A stretch of 64,000 nucleotides of DNA, from the NCBI GenBank assembly GCA_943788025.1, contig CALSOR010000002.1, positions 1,178,001-1,242,000 on the forward strand. The letters are read 5' to 3'. This stretch comes from JABAAE01 sp905480545 (GTDB lineage Bacteria > Planctomycetota > Planctomycetia > Pirellulales > Pirellulaceae). The position numbers and the translations under genes were made by a program. Below the pieces are notes generated by a model that was given only the letters and a program-made list of their open reading frames with translations, was not told where the DNA came from and did no database searches. Position 1 is the stretch's first letter; each line of letters begins with the position of its first letter. Positions 27,334 through 37,110 of the stretch are shown here, piece by piece.

Positions 27334-27558
27334 AAATATCGAAATTGTTTTACAAAATCGGGTGGGCAAATTGGTTGTTTTTGAAATCACGCCAGGAATG
27401 CGAATTGAGCAATCGCGCGCTGCAATTAAACTCAGAGTATAGGAAACGCTTCGGCAGGATGTCCACTTTAATGTGCAGAGAAGCTTGCAAGTGCCAAATT
27501 GATGATCGGCCTTCCCGCTCCTGTGGCACTAGATTTTACAACATGGTTTAGACATTCG

Positions 27559-28197
27559 ATGAAGCCACTGCTCCACCAACTGTACGAAAAATATTTATCG
27601 GACGATGATTGCCCTTCATTCATCAAAAGTGTTTCGCAATCCTATTTGGTGGGAACCATTGAACGATTGACCACTGCGTCCTCTCAGATGGTTCGTCGTG
27701 CCTCGGTATTGGCCCTGGGATTTCTTGCAGATTACGAATCCAATCATCGGCTTGGCAAAGTCCTTCAAGACCCGGATACGACTGTTCGTTCCATGGCTGA
27801 ACATGCAATACAACAATTATGGTTTCGCACAGGGACTGACACGCAACAAAAAGAATTGTTGGTGATTGAGAGATTGAACCTTTCAAATCAATTTGAGAAG
27901 GCGATCGTTCGAGCATCGTGCCTGATCACAGCCAACCCGTCCATCGCCGAAGCCTGGAATCAACGGGCGATCGCGAAATTCAATCTGCTTCGCTTCACTG
28001 ATTCCATTAAGGATTGCCATCAAGCGTTGGAATTGAATCCCTACCATTACCCTGCTGCAATCGGCATGGGCCATTCATTTTTAGAGATCGGCGATAACTT
28101 CAATGCGATCGACTGTTTTCATCGCGCCCTGAATTTAAATCCAGGGCTCAATTTCGTGCGAGCTCAAATCAACTTTTTAAAGAAGAGTTTGAATTGA
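27559..28197 (+). CDS. HEAT-repeat plus TPR protein, 212 aa
   Basis: From the ATG at 27559 (MKPLLHQLYEKYL). A start at 27499 would add 20 residues of no obvious role. The N-terminal half has helical HEAT-like repeats (VRRASVLALGFLADYESNHR and TTVRSMAEHAIQQLW). The C-terminal half has three TPR units (AEAWNQRAIAKFNLLRFTDS, YPAAIGMGHSFLEIGDNFNA, with ALELNP and ALNLNP caps). These are protein-binding scaffolds and the partner is unknown. No signal peptide, so it is likely cytoplasmic. It is divergent from the STN-like protein gene. Confidence 0.75.
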   Translation: MKPLLHQLYEKYLSDDDCPSFIKSVSQSYLVGTIERLTTASSQMVRRASVLALGFLADYESNHRLGKVLQDPDTTVRSMAEHAIQQLWFRTGTDTQQKELLVIERLNLSNQFEKAIVRASCLITANPSIAEAWNQRAIAKFNLLRFTDSIKDCHQALELNPYHYPAAIGMGHSFLEIGDNFNAIDCFHRALNLNPGLNFVRAQINFLKKSLN

Positions 28198-28460
28198 ATT
28201 TCGGATTGGTTTCTCAGCGATTGATTCAAGATTGGGTCGGAAGTTTTACATCCCACAAGTGATCGATTGTAAAGCTGAAAGTTCCATGCTTCCGTCCGAA
28301 GTGGCTTCCGTCCGAAGTGGCTTCGGTGAACCGCTGTCCCGAATCGGAAAATCCGATTTGTTGGGCAGCAAATTCCGGCGGGCGGTGACTTGGTTGATGC
28401 TTCGAGACGAAGCTTACTGTGTTACGTTTTCCGCTTTGAGACGAAGCTTTAAATCCATCG
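28198..28460. repeat. Short direct and inverted repeats between convergent genes
   Basis: CTTCCGTCCGAAGTGG occurs twice head to tail around 28290-28322. A perfect small hairpin GCTTCG-AGA-CGAAGC lies at 28399-28413, and a near-copy GCTTTGAGACGAAGC at about 28434-28448. These may terminate the two convergent genes, but the T tracts are weak. Confidence 0.45.
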
Positions 28461-29750
28461 CTAGTCGGTGATTTCAGCGAACACTTCGCCTGCTGCCGAG
28501 ATCGATTGGTCAATGATTTCTTCCGAATGAGTGGCTGACACAAAAAGAGCTTCGTATTGGCTGCATGGCATGTAGACTCCGCGATCCATGAGCCCCCAGA
28601 AGTACTTCGCGAATTTCTCGGTATCGCATTTCGCAGCGGATTCCCAGCCGATCACCGGTTGGTCTGCGAAAAAGAAAGTCAACATGCTGCCGACTCGATT
28701 GGTTTGAAAACTGATTCCGTTGGCTTCTGCTTCTTTTCGAAGTCCCGCTTCAAGCCGTGCTGTAATGGATTCCAGGTGTTCGTACGGCGGATTGTCACGC
28801 AGTTCAGTCAGTGTCGTAATGCCTGCTGCCGTTGCAACCGGATTTCCAGAAAGTGTCCCGGCCTGAAAAACCTTTCCCGCAGGCAAAATGTTTTGCATGA
28901 TTTCGCGTTTGCCGCCGAATGCACCCAGTGGTAATCCGCCACCAACAATTTTTCCCATTGTGGTTAGATCTGGCGTGACACCATAAAGACTTTGGGCTCC
29001 GCCGTAAGCGACTCGGAATCCGCACATAACTTCGTCAAAAATCAGAACGATTCCATGCTTTTCTGTTAGTGATCGGACGACCCTCAGAAACTCCTTGGTC
29101 GGGGTTACACATCCCATGTTTCCGCAAACAGGTTCCATGATCACACAAGCAATCTTGTCGCCCTGTTCTTTCATCGCTGACTCGAATCCTGATACATCAT
29201 TGTATTTCAGTACCATGGTATCTTTGCCGGTCGCCGCGGTGACGCCGGGCGAGTTGGGAACCGAAAGCGTCGCTGCTGCACTGCCTGCCGCCACCAACAG
29301 GCTATCAACATGTCCGTGATAATTTCCCGCGAATTTGACAATCAAGTCGCGATCGGTGTAGCCACGTGCCAATCGAATCGCGCTCATTGTCGCTTCGGTT
29401 CCACTGCTGACCATTCGAACCATATCGACCGATGGAATAGCTTCGATGATCAGCTGCGCCAAGTCATTTTCAGCTTCGGTCGGTGCCCCAAACGATGTCC
29501 CTTTGTCGATCACCGAATGTAACGCTGCTTTGACCTTGGGATGTTGATGTCCCAGAATCATCGGCCCCCAAGAGCCGATGTAATCGATGTACTGATTTCC
29601 ATCAACATCGTAGATGTATGGTCCATCGCCGCTTTCGATGATGATCGGTTCACCACCGACAGCGCCAAATGCTCGGGCGGCGCTATTCACACCGCCGGGC
29701 ATCAATTCTTTTGCGAGAGTATAAAGTTGATGACTCTTTGATCTATTCAT
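28461..29750 (-). CDS. hemL: Glutamate-1-semialdehyde 2,1-aminomutase
   Basis: PLP-dependent enzyme that converts glutamate-1-semialdehyde to 5-aminolevulinate in the C5 tetrapyrrole pathway. 429 aa, the normal length. Landmarks include the N-terminal MPGGVNSAARAF, YIDYIGSWGPMILGH, MVRMVSSGTEATMSAIRLAR, the PLP-binding Asp in LIFDEVMCGFR, the Schiff-base Lys (~265) in TMGKIVGGGLPLGAFGG, and GTLSGNPVA. The start ATG (complement of 29748-29750) overlaps a TAA of a short upstream frame (TAATG); see the rejected list. No other heme genes are adjacent. Confidence 0.95.
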   Translation of the reverse strand: MNRSKSHQLYTLAKELMPGGVNSAARAFGAVGGEPIIIESGDGPYIYDVDGNQYIDYIGSWGPMILGHQHPKVKAALHSVIDKGTSFGAPTEAENDLAQLIIEAIPSVDMVRMVSSGTEATMSAIRLARGYTDRDLIVKFAGNYHGHVDSLLVAAGSAAATLSVPNSPGVTAATGKDTMVLKYNDVSGFESAMKEQGDKIACVIMEPVCGNMGCVTPTKEFLRVVRSLTEKHGIVLIFDEVMCGFRVAYGGAQSLYGVTPDLTTMGKIVGGGLPLGAFGGKREIMQNILPAGKVFQAGTLSGNPVATAAGITTLTELRDNPPYEHLESITARLEAGLRKEAEANGISFQTNRVGSMLTFFFADQPVIGWESAAKCDTEKFAKYFWGLMDRGVYMPCSQYEALFVSATHSEEIIDQSISAAGEVFAEITD

Positions 29751-30134
29751 TAGTGTCGAGTAGCGGAAAGTGGAGTGAGAGCGTCGAAAACTATTTTAGT
29801 CAGGGAATTTGGAAGCGTATGATCAGCAACAACTTTGAGGCCTGCCGTGGCAGCAAATAACACCAAGGTCTTCATTATTGAAAGATAACACACGTAACGG
29901 TAAAAAATCGAGGCCCAGCGAATCTCTTGAATACCGGTCATCTCGCTCATCTTGTAGGTGCATGATTCCGCGTGCAAGCATTTTTCAAATGCGCTAGGGC
30001 AATCCGTCGAAAACACAAATTCTCATCGCGTTGATCTAAGCATGAGCGTACAGAAATAAAGCGAGTAAGCCGATCGAAACTTTGTCCATGGAATCGGGCA
30101 TTGATTGCCTCGCTAGAGGATGGATTGACATTGG

Positions 30135-31247
30135 CTACTTAGAAAGTAACTCAAGGTAATATTTGGCGTAACGGTTGATCATCGTTTGGATTGAGAACTC
30201 CGATTGCATACGATCGATCGAATTGATGCTGAGCCGTGTCGCCAAATCGGGATCGTTCAGAATTCGCTCCGTCATCTGAGCAAATCCGGCGCGGTTGCCG
30301 ACTTCGACGAGCAGGCCCGTTTCGTCGTGGATCACCAAGTCGCGGTTACCGGCAATGTCTGAGGCAACGACAGGAACGCCAGCTGACATCGCTTCCATGA
30401 CCGCGTTGGATTGCCCCTCGTAATCACTGGCGATCCAGAAACAATCCAGACAGGAGGCGATTTCCTTTGCATCCGGTCGCTCACCAAGGAAATGGACTTT
30501 ATCGGCAATTTCAACTTGGTCTCGAAACTTTTCTAAACGCCATCGCAGCGGGCCATCCCCAATAATTAATAAGTGGACGTCGTCTCGAATGCACTTTAAT
30601 AAATCCGCCGCCCAGATCAGATCTTTGTATCGTTTTTGCGGCCAAAGGCGTCCGATCGCGCCGATCAGTTTTGTTTCGGGAGGCAATTGTAATGCCTCCA
30701 AAAGAACGCGCCGCATTTCACTAATCGGTTTTTGATCAGGCATCGAAATACCGTTTGGGATAATCGTAAACGATTCCGGCGCGAGTCCTTTTTGCTCATA
30801 AAAGTCTTTGACACCAGAGCTGTTGGTGACAATCCCTTGCGTTCGCTTGGCCAGGTAGCGGTCGATGGCAAATTCATGCCAGCGTTTCCAGGGGTCGACG
30901 CAACGTTCCCCTGCAATGATTGACTTCACGCCCGAGTTGAACGCAGCGTACCGTCCGTAACTATTGGCTGCGAATATCCAAGTGTGAACCAGGTCGGGCT
31001 TCAATTCCTTAATCAGTTTCTTCAGTCGAAAGTAGGCACCGATATCGAATTTCCACTTTTTGTTGATGGAGTGAATCGGAATGTTTGCCGCTTCAAGTTC
31101 TTCTCGATACGGTCCATCTGATGTCAACGTGCAAACCTGAGTTTCGAATTTGTCGGCCGGCAAGTGAGTTGCCAATAGCGTCATTTGCTTTTCGGCTCCG
31201 CCACGAACGAGCGTTGGAATGATTTGCAAAATTCGTTTTTTCGCCAT
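30135..31247 (-). CDS. Glycosyltransferase family 4 (GT-B fold)
   Basis: 370 aa. The N-terminal domain begins RILQIIPTLVRGGAEKQM, the typical GT4 acceptor-binding start with the Gly-rich loop. The C-terminal nucleotide-sugar domain has IGAIGRLWPQKRYKDLIWAA and the E-x7-E motif in EGQSNAVMEAMSAGVPVVAS. The sugar and acceptor are unknown. It lies 54 nt downstream of another GT4 gene on the same strand; the pair probably acts in one polysaccharide or glycan pathway. Confidence 0.9.
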   Translation of the reverse strand: MAKKRILQIIPTLVRGGAEKQMTLLATHLPADKFETQVCTLTSDGPYREELEAANIPIHSINKKWKFDIGAYFRLKKLIKELKPDLVHTWIFAANSYGRYAAFNSGVKSIIAGERCVDPWKRWHEFAIDRYLAKRTQGIVTNSSGVKDFYEQKGLAPESFTIIPNGISMPDQKPISEMRRVLLEALQLPPETKLIGAIGRLWPQKRYKDLIWAADLLKCIRDDVHLLIIGDGPLRWRLEKFRDQVEIADKVHFLGERPDAKEIASCLDCFWIASDYEGQSNAVMEAMSAGVPVVASDIAGNRDLVIHDETGLLVEVGNRAGFAQMTERILNDPDLATRLSINSIDRMQSEFSIQTMINRYAKYYLELLSK

Positions 31248-31301
31248 TTCTTCGAACTCGGTTTTTTAAATCGTAAGTTTCGGGGAAGATCATCGCTGCC
31301 G

Positions 31302-32471
31302 TTATCTTTTGCTGGCAAAAATCTGTTTTTCTATAATTTCCAAGTGCTCTTGAGCCATTTTTTCCAGTGAGTAATTCTCGATTACATATTGTTTGGCGGT
31401 TTCGGCACGCTGCTTAGACGGGCCTTGTCGCTGCAACGCATCGAGGATCGCGGTGGCCAAAGATTCTGGATCGCGAACTTTGCAAAGCAACCCTTTGTCC
31501 TCCTGAATTAAATCTCGGTTCCCCGGAATATCGGTAGCGACAACAGGAACGTTTGCGGCCATCGCTTCCAGTAACGAAAGTGACATGCCTTCTTGATAAG
31601 ATGGCAGCACAAACGCATCAGCAGCAGCAAGCAAATCGGATACTTCATCGAACGAGCCTGGTAGGATAATTTGATAAGAAAGTTGCTGTTCGCGAATGTG
31701 GTCCCATATGGCTCGGCCGTCCGAACCTTCACCAACCAGCCAAAGCCGACCGTTTGGGAAGATATTACCCACGATCTTCCAAGCATCAATTAAATCCAGC
31801 AAACCTTTCTCTTTGTCCAATCGGCCAGTGTAAACGACCAATGGCTCGCCTGTGTTCACTTGCAAAATCGGATGCGCATCACCTAGTGACAAACGAGCTT
31901 CTGTTTTGTCAATGTTGGACGCTTGGACTTCGACACCGTTGGGCACAAAACGTACGCGGTCTTGTTCGAAGCCCGCATCCAGAAGCTCTTGAGAGACCAG
32001 CTGACTCGGTGCAATGATTGCGTCCGCTTTTTGGCATCCCTGTTTTAACCGAGCGCCGAATCGGGCCGTTCGATGGAATTCGCAATCGCCAGTCGGGCCG
32101 GCGCCTTCTGCACGAATCACGACTGGGATGTCAAATCGATGCGCTGTCTTCGTTGCGGCATAGGCATCGTGTTTAAGCATCGATACCAAGATCGCATCAT
32201 ATTCTGTGTGATGTTCCTTCAGCCAGTTTTTTAAATGGGTCATGTAGCGAAACGTACCCCAACCTTTAGTCTTGGGGTGATTCAGCCGTGTGACGGGAAC
32301 CTCGCGATGAACCAATTCACTTGGCCAATTTGATTCCCATTGTGCGGTCAGAAATCGTACCGAATGACCTTCAGAATGAAATTGTGAAGCCAATCCTGCC
32401 ATCGCTCGTTCCGCGCCGCCGACCAGCGGCCAGAATCTGCGAGAGATCATTACGATGCGACTTCTTTTCAT
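31302..32471 (-). CDS. Glycosyltransferase family 4 (GT-B fold)
   Basis: 389 aa. The N-terminal GT4 signature is RRFWPLVGGAERAMAGLA. The donor domain has VVYTGRLDKEKGLLDLIDAW and the E-x7-E motif in EGMSLSLLEAMAANVPVVAT. It shares the same architecture as its downstream neighbour but is clearly a separate paralogue. No flippase, polymerase or sugar-nucleotide gene is adjacent, so the product is undefined. Confidence 0.9.
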   Translation of the reverse strand: MKRSRIVMISRRFWPLVGGAERAMAGLASQFHSEGHSVRFLTAQWESNWPSELVHREVPVTRLNHPKTKGWGTFRYMTHLKNWLKEHHTEYDAILVSMLKHDAYAATKTAHRFDIPVVIRAEGAGPTGDCEFHRTARFGARLKQGCQKADAIIAPSQLVSQELLDAGFEQDRVRFVPNGVEVQASNIDKTEARLSLGDAHPILQVNTGEPLVVYTGRLDKEKGLLDLIDAWKIVGNIFPNGRLWLVGEGSDGRAIWDHIREQQLSYQIILPGSFDEVSDLLAAADAFVLPSYQEGMSLSLLEAMAANVPVVATDIPGNRDLIQEDKGLLCKVRDPESLATAILDALQRQGPSKQRAETAKQYVIENYSLEKMAQEHLEIIEKQIFASKR

Positions 32472-32601
32472 AAAGAACTTAATTTAATAATTTCAAGTGT
32501 GTTTTGAAACAAATTCCGTAATCCATATCGCAACTCGATGGAATCGCTACAGATTGAAACCGGCATGACGATTTGGGAAACACAAACGCAACCAGATTCA
32601 T

Positions 32602-33129
32602 TTAATTACGATGCTTCGCCAAGTCCGATTCTTCAAGTGCCGCCAAGTAGGGCAAGTTTCGATATTCGTCGTTGAAATCCAAACCGTAGCCAACAACAAA
32701 CTCATCTGGAATATCGAAGGCAATAAAATCTGGCGTGTATTGAACCTCCTGTCGCCCTGTTTTTTTCAAAAGCACAGCAGAACGAATCGAGCTGGGTGAA
32801 AACGACTTCATCAACCCGACGACTTTTTCCAAAGTATGGCCGGTATCAAAAATGTCATCAATCAACAGGACCGCACGCTTAGAGATGTCAGGCATGAGCT
32901 CAGCATTGATTTTCAGATCGCCACGACGATCACCTTCGTAACTGGCAGCCTGGACCACGCCAACTCGTAGTGGCATCGAAAGTTTGCGAATCGTGTCCGC
33001 TAGCAACACGACGCTACCGGTCATGACCCCAACGATCGTTAGTGGGTTTTCCCGATAGGTGTCGGCGATTTGCTGCGCAAGTTTCTCGACACCGGTTTGA
33101 AGTTCGCTCTCATTAAGCAGGATTTTCAC
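32602..33129 (-). CDS. hpt: Hypoxanthine phosphoribosyltransferase
   Basis: Purine salvage enzyme that makes IMP or GMP from hypoxanthine or guanine with PRPP. 175 aa, the typical length. The PRPP-binding loop AVLLIDDIFDTGHTLEKV is intact. The N-terminal LTIVGVMTGSVVLLADTIRK supplies the flexible loop, and the C-terminal DFIAFDIPDEFVVGYGLDFN is diagnostic of Hpt rather than other phosphoribosyltransferases. It stands alone with a 130-nt gap to the glycosyltransferase gene. Confidence 0.94.
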   Translation of the reverse strand: MKILLNESELQTGVEKLAQQIADTYRENPLTIVGVMTGSVVLLADTIRKLSMPLRVGVVQAASYEGDRRGDLKINAELMPDISKRAVLLIDDIFDTGHTLEKVVGLMKSFSPSSIRSAVLLKKTGRQEVQYTPDFIAFDIPDEFVVGYGLDFNDEYRNLPYLAALEESDLAKHRN

Positions 33130-33361
33130 GTCTAATTCAGCATTTTGATTTTGCGGATTGAAGCCAAGATTTTACGGTGGATTCGACATGTACGGTAGCG
33201 GTAAATCGATATGTGAGATTCTCGCAAACCATGTTAGATTTGTGTCGAACACAAGTCCCGTCGCCAAATATTGTCGGGCAATCAAGACCCAATTCGCTCG
33301 AACGGTGCATTCAGGAAGAAAATAAGCCGTTCGAAAAACCGTGCTGACTCAGGGAAGAAAC

Positions 33362-34519
33362 ATGCACAACGCAAAAATTATCGCCACACTACTACTGATT
33401 GTTTCGGTTGTCCTCCCACAGGACTCGCAATCTTTCGGTCAGATACAAAACAACAATGCTACCCAGGGAACTGCCAAAAATAACGGTGGATTCGGTTCGG
33501 GGTATCAGGGCCAAACCGCGGTAAGCCAAACCGCGGCAAGCCAAACCGTGAATCAAGTGAATCCTATGCCGCAGGGTGGTCCGCAACAAGAAAATGTTCA
33601 ACAGGGTAAAAGTTTAGGTGGGCAGGTTCCACTCCCGAATGTAAGACGCGATCCAAACGAAAGACTGGCTCGCCCCTTCCCGGAGTTGCAACCAGCACAC
33701 GTTGAATACCTTGACCAATTGCTGAATTACTGGGAAACGAACAGCAACAAGATCAAACGATACCAATGTAAATTCACGAATTGGACCTACAATTCGATGC
33801 AGGTACCAATGACCGATCCGGAGACCAAGCATGTGCTCGCGCAAACGATTTCGGTGGGCACGATCAAGTTTGCTGATCCGGATAAAGGTCTGTTTGATAT
33901 GGAACGCGTTTGGGCATTCGACAAACAGCTTTATTCGAGCAAGCAGGAACCGTTCAAAGAATCTCCCGAACAACGACAAAAATGGCATTGTGATGGAAAT
34001 GCGATCTACGAGTATTTGTTCCAGAGGAAAGAGCTTGTCGAAACTCCAATTCCAATCGAGATGCGTGGTGAACGGATCGTCGACGGACCTCTCCCGTTTT
34101 TGTTTGGTGCCAAGGCTGCTGAGCTAAAGAAGCGGTACTGGATTCGAGTGATTACTCCAGCGGCCAATAGCGAAAAAGGGGAGTACTGGTTGGAGGCCTA
34201 TCCAAAGTTTCGTCGTGATGCCGCGAACTTTCAAAAAGTCGAAATCATTTTGGAAAAAAAAGATTTTTTGCCATCTGCATTGACGTTGTACGCACCTGAG
34301 CACGACATGAAAACTGGAAGAACGGTTGTCAAACAAACCATTAAATTTGAGAACCGTAAAATTTGGGAAACCGAAAAAGCGGTTGGATTAGCCCAAATTT
34401 TTGATGGGTTACTGAAACGTCCCGGAACCCCCTTCGGCTGGCGACGAACGGTCAATGACCAAAATTCCAGAATCAGCCAAAACCCTGGAAAGACCAACCC
34501 TCCCGTTCAACAGAAATAG
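33362..34519 (+). CDS. TIGR03009-type planctomycete exported protein
   Basis: From the ATG at 33362 (MHNAKIIATLLLIVSVVLP) the product is 385 aa with a clear signal peptide; a start at 33341 would only add 7 residues. A Gln/Gly/Asn-rich linker (~25-90) contains small repeats (AVSQTAASQT). The conserved domain starts near YLDQLLNYWETNSNKIKRYQ and continues through KFADPDKGLFDMERVW and CDGNAIYEYLFQRKELVE. This is the TIGR03009 pattern, a family almost confined to planctomycetes and of unknown function, loosely resembling LolA-type outer-membrane lipoprotein carriers. It is divergent from hpt. Confidence 0.8.
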   Translation: MHNAKIIATLLLIVSVVLPQDSQSFGQIQNNNATQGTAKNNGGFGSGYQGQTAVSQTAASQTVNQVNPMPQGGPQQENVQQGKSLGGQVPLPNVRRDPNERLARPFPELQPAHVEYLDQLLNYWETNSNKIKRYQCKFTNWTYNSMQVPMTDPETKHVLAQTISVGTIKFADPDKGLFDMERVWAFDKQLYSSKQEPFKESPEQRQKWHCDGNAIYEYLFQRKELVETPIPIEMRGERIVDGPLPFLFGAKAAELKKRYWIRVITPAANSEKGEYWLEAYPKFRRDAANFQKVEIILEKKDFLPSALTLYAPEHDMKTGRTVVKQTIKFENRKIWETEKAVGLAQIFDGLLKRPGTPFGWRRTVNDQNSRISQNPGKTNPPVQQK

Positions 34520-34570
34520 TTTTAAAAGCCGTAGGAAACGGGTTGCCAAAGAATAGCTAAACACATCACA

Positions 34571-34596
34571 AAGCCCGCATTGGATGCGGGCTTTTT
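34571..34596 (+). terminator. Terminator of the TIGR03009-type gene
   Basis: Hairpin AAGCCCGCAT - TGG - ATGCGGGCTT followed by TTTGTTTT, about 50 nt downstream of the stop. Confidence 0.88.
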
Positions 34597-35006
34597 GTTT
34601 TGAGAATGATTGCATAATCAATATTCGCTTTTGGGGATGAAACATGAAAAGCAGGACGCATTTGATGCGACCAACGGAAAACGGTGCACGTATTATTGGG
34701 GCGTCGTTTGGTCACTATTGCAACGATCAATTCTCGGGCAACTGCTCAAGAGGTGCCGGATTCAAAACGGGGAATCTTGTTTTCGTTTCCGCAGTTGTCA
34801 AAAGAGCGTCAACTGCATCTCGATACGCTGCGCAATGATTAAAACGCCGAAAATCGTGGACGATGCGAAGAGGGTGAAAGGACATCGCTGAACAAGCGAA
34901 GGTAGTGCGACGAGGATTGGCATTGAGTTCCGACATTGCTTGCTGGATCAGTAATTGCTTCTCAGAAATTTTAATCCCGCAGACACAAGAAGTAAAAATC
35001 CAGCAC

Positions 35007-35056
35007 GTAGCGATCGTTGCCAAACGGTGGATATCCAAACTCTGGCGATCGTAGCT
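35007..35056. repeat. Palindromic intergenic element (copy 2 of a dispersed family)
   Basis: CGATCGTTGCCAAACGGTGG and ATCCAAACTCTGGCGATCG form imperfect inverted arms around GATATC. The core GTTGCCAAACGGTGGA matches the 20191 copy, and the CTCTGGCGA half matches the 50336 copy. Confidence 0.6.
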
Positions 35057-35100
35057 GGTGGCTCGTTTAATTTGACACACCACTGGGTGCCAAGAAAAGA

Positions 35101-35128
35101 AAAAACCGGTCACGATTGCGACCGGTTT
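35101..35128 (-). terminator. Terminator of the DUF1080 gene
   Basis: AAAACCGGTC (35101-35110) and GACCGGTTTT (35119-35128) form a perfect 10-bp stem with an 8-nt loop. On the minus strand it is followed by TTCTTTTC, just after the gene that ends at 35162. Confidence 0.88.
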
Positions 35129-35161
35129 TGTTTGTCTGGGCAACTTTTCAAGGACCGAGTT

Positions 35162-36511
35162 CTATTTCAATTCTTTAATAGAAACGTTGCGGAATTGAAC
35201 AGGGTCATTGTGACCGGCGAACCCAAACGACCCCTTCTTGTTGTCTTTTCCAGGATGTGGGCTATTCGCCATGAAGTCGGTAATCTTGCTAACGTCGGCA
35301 TTCAAGATAATGTTTCCGTTTAGCTCTACTTTAATTGTTGAACCGACGACGGTGACTTCTTGGAAATTCCATTCGCCTGTGGGACGAAGGTAGCCTTTTT
35401 CTGCAGCGGCCATCCCATAGGCAGAACCGTGATACTGCCGGTCATCCAACTTGCCAGGGTAATCGTAATTCAAGATCTGCAGTTCCGTCATTCCGACGTA
35501 CGCCGTGTTGCCTTTTCCGGGGTAACGAATGGCGAGTCCATTGTTGCCTTTTGGTGGTAACTTGAATTCGAGGCGTGCTTTGAAGTTCGCGTATTCTTTT
35601 TTGGTAAAGATCGTGCCGCCCTTACCTTTTTTACACATCAATAAACCGTCGACAACCTTGTAGTTGTCAATCGGTCCGGCCCAGCCCTCAAAGTCTTTTC
35701 CGTTAAAAACATTTTCGAAACCATCATTATGTTTCGACGCCAACATCGCATTCGCCTCGTTTGCAGCGATTTCGCGAACGTAAATATTACGCCAGCGGAT
35801 TTCACCGCCATGAGTTTGCAATTGGATCGGACCCTTTTTGACGAGCGGTTTTTTTCGGTCCCAATAGTTTTCCATAATTGCGTGATCGACAACCAACTTG
35901 TCATTCAAGTAAACGGTCGTTCGGCAACCAATTTGGATCACGCGCACTTTGTTCCATTCACCAAACGGCTTATCTGCAAGCACGCTTGGGTCTTTGCCAG
36001 CTGCACCTGGACTGTTATTCCATAGTCCACCTGAGCCCTTGCCTGCACCGATATTCCATTTGCCCCCTTCTTTTGTGGTGTCCCAAATTTGAATTTGAGG
36101 CGTAGCCTTTAGATAGATACCGCTGTCTGCTTTCGCGACTGTTTTGTATTCCAACCAAAATTCATAATCGCCAAATTCTCGTTCGCTGGTGAGGTAAACG
36201 CCTGCTCCGTCGTTGACCAACTCGCCATTTTCAACGGTCCAATGGGATTGGGTGTCAGCAACAAACTTTGCTTTGTGTGCTGCAAGATCATCCTTCGACA
36301 TCGCATTGGTTTTACGTGGGTCGGCGGTTTTCAGCCCATACCAACCGTCAAGATTCTTGCCATTGAAAAGCTTTTCGAAAGGCTGCGGCGGTGCTTGTGC
36401 ACTGGCTGGCGCAACAATGGTGGGCGAGGCAATGATTGCGAACGACAACGCAAAAATTGTGAGAATTCTGTAAATCAAGTTAATCTCCCTGAATTTTTTG
36501 AAACAATACAT
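35162..36511 (-). CDS. Exported protein with two tandem DUF1080 domains
   Basis: 449 aa. A hydrophobic segment (LIYRILTIFALSFAIIASPT) acts as signal peptide. Domain 1 (~44-255) starts FEKLFNGKNLDGWYGL and domain 2 (~265-449) starts FENVFNGKDFEGWAGP; each has the concanavalin-like lectin/glucanase fold. Shared landmarks are YEFWLEYKTVAKADSGIYLK with PQIQIWDT in the first and FKARLEFKLPPKGNNGLAIR with TELQILNYDYPG in the second. The DUF1080 family includes 3-keto-disaccharide hydrolases and is expanded in planctomycetes, so a role in carbohydrate breakdown outside the cytoplasm is likely. Which domain is catalytic is not clear. Confidence 0.88.
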   Translation of the reverse strand: MYCFKKFREINLIYRILTIFALSFAIIASPTIVAPASAQAPPQPFEKLFNGKNLDGWYGLKTADPRKTNAMSKDDLAAHKAKFVADTQSHWTVENGELVNDGAGVYLTSEREFGDYEFWLEYKTVAKADSGIYLKATPQIQIWDTTKEGGKWNIGAGKGSGGLWNNSPGAAGKDPSVLADKPFGEWNKVRVIQIGCRTTVYLNDKLVVDHAIMENYWDRKKPLVKKGPIQLQTHGGEIRWRNIYVREIAANEANAMLASKHNDGFENVFNGKDFEGWAGPIDNYKVVDGLLMCKKGKGGTIFTKKEYANFKARLEFKLPPKGNNGLAIRYPGKGNTAYVGMTELQILNYDYPGKLDDRQYHGSAYGMAAAEKGYLRPTGEWNFQEVTVVGSTIKVELNGNIILNADVSKITDFMANSPHPGKDNKKGSFGFAGHNDPVQFRNVSIKELK

Positions 36512-37110
36512 TCAACTGAAACAAAACTGTGCCGCCATCGTTAATCAGCTGGCCGGCAAAAAATTGGTTGCAGGATGGTTGAGTAGTTTAAACAAATGAA
36601 CTTTTGATTGACTTCATCTGATTGAGTTTGGAGCAAGCGGCAGCAAGATTGTCAAAAACAGATTTTTTGGTTCTTGTTTTCAAGCGTTTGCCAACTTGCA
36701 ATCACGAAACAGTCGACTCGCATCTTATCAAGGATGCGGTGCCTGAATTTCGCGTGCAACCGGATTTTTGTGAAAATTAAACGATAACGCCAAGATTAGC
36801 CTGATTTTTCACCCAAATGAAAAATGACATGAACGCGATAAGCTGCTGTTTTCAAACAGAATCTCAGTTTTTCGCTATAAATCCAACCGGCAAATCGCGC
36901 AAACGTCAGCGGCATAAGAGTTGGTGAGGTCTCTTCCGACTTGATTCCCCCCAGCCGTTTGGCGAGTTTTGGTTTGATTAATTTTTTGATTTTTTTTGAA
37001 GTTTGAGACAACTCAACCTTTTTATCCACAAGGCGATTACCAAATACTGGTCATACTAAATCGTTACAGCAAAGCTAATCCATCGATTTTTTTACTTTCA
37101 AGGTTTGTAA
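36512..37110. other. Divergent AT-rich spacer
   Basis: A 599-nt spacer between the divergently transcribed DUF1080 gene and the giant-protein pair. It includes strongly AT-rich tracts around 36960-37030 and must carry promoters for both sides. A 77-codon minus-strand frame (36796-37029) starting MDKKVELSQTSKKIKKLIKP is Lys-rich, without a recognised family, and is probably chance. Confidence 0.35.

Larger units (their letters stand above)
34520..35161. other. Spacer with possible gene fragment, palindrome and terminators
   Basis: A 642-nt spacer. Besides two terminators and a dispersed palindrome (listed separately), a plus-strand frame at 34684-34842 (52 codons, GTG start) ends in protein-like sequence with a hydrophobic start (LLGRRLVTIATINSRATAQE) and LSKERQLHLDTLRND. 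It resembles a truncated secreted protein or an uncharacterised small one. No family recognised. Confidence 0.3.

Noticed and set aside
29750..30016. 88-codon minus-strand frame ending in TAATG overlap with hemL
   Set aside because: The overlap suggests coupling, but the sequence has no recognised family or clear coding character; may be a short real leader from the internal MKTLVLFAATAG start, left uncalled.
36796..37029. 77-codon Lys-rich minus-strand frame in the divergent spacer
   Set aside because: AT-rich DNA gives Lys-rich chance frames; no ribosome site or family similarity seen.
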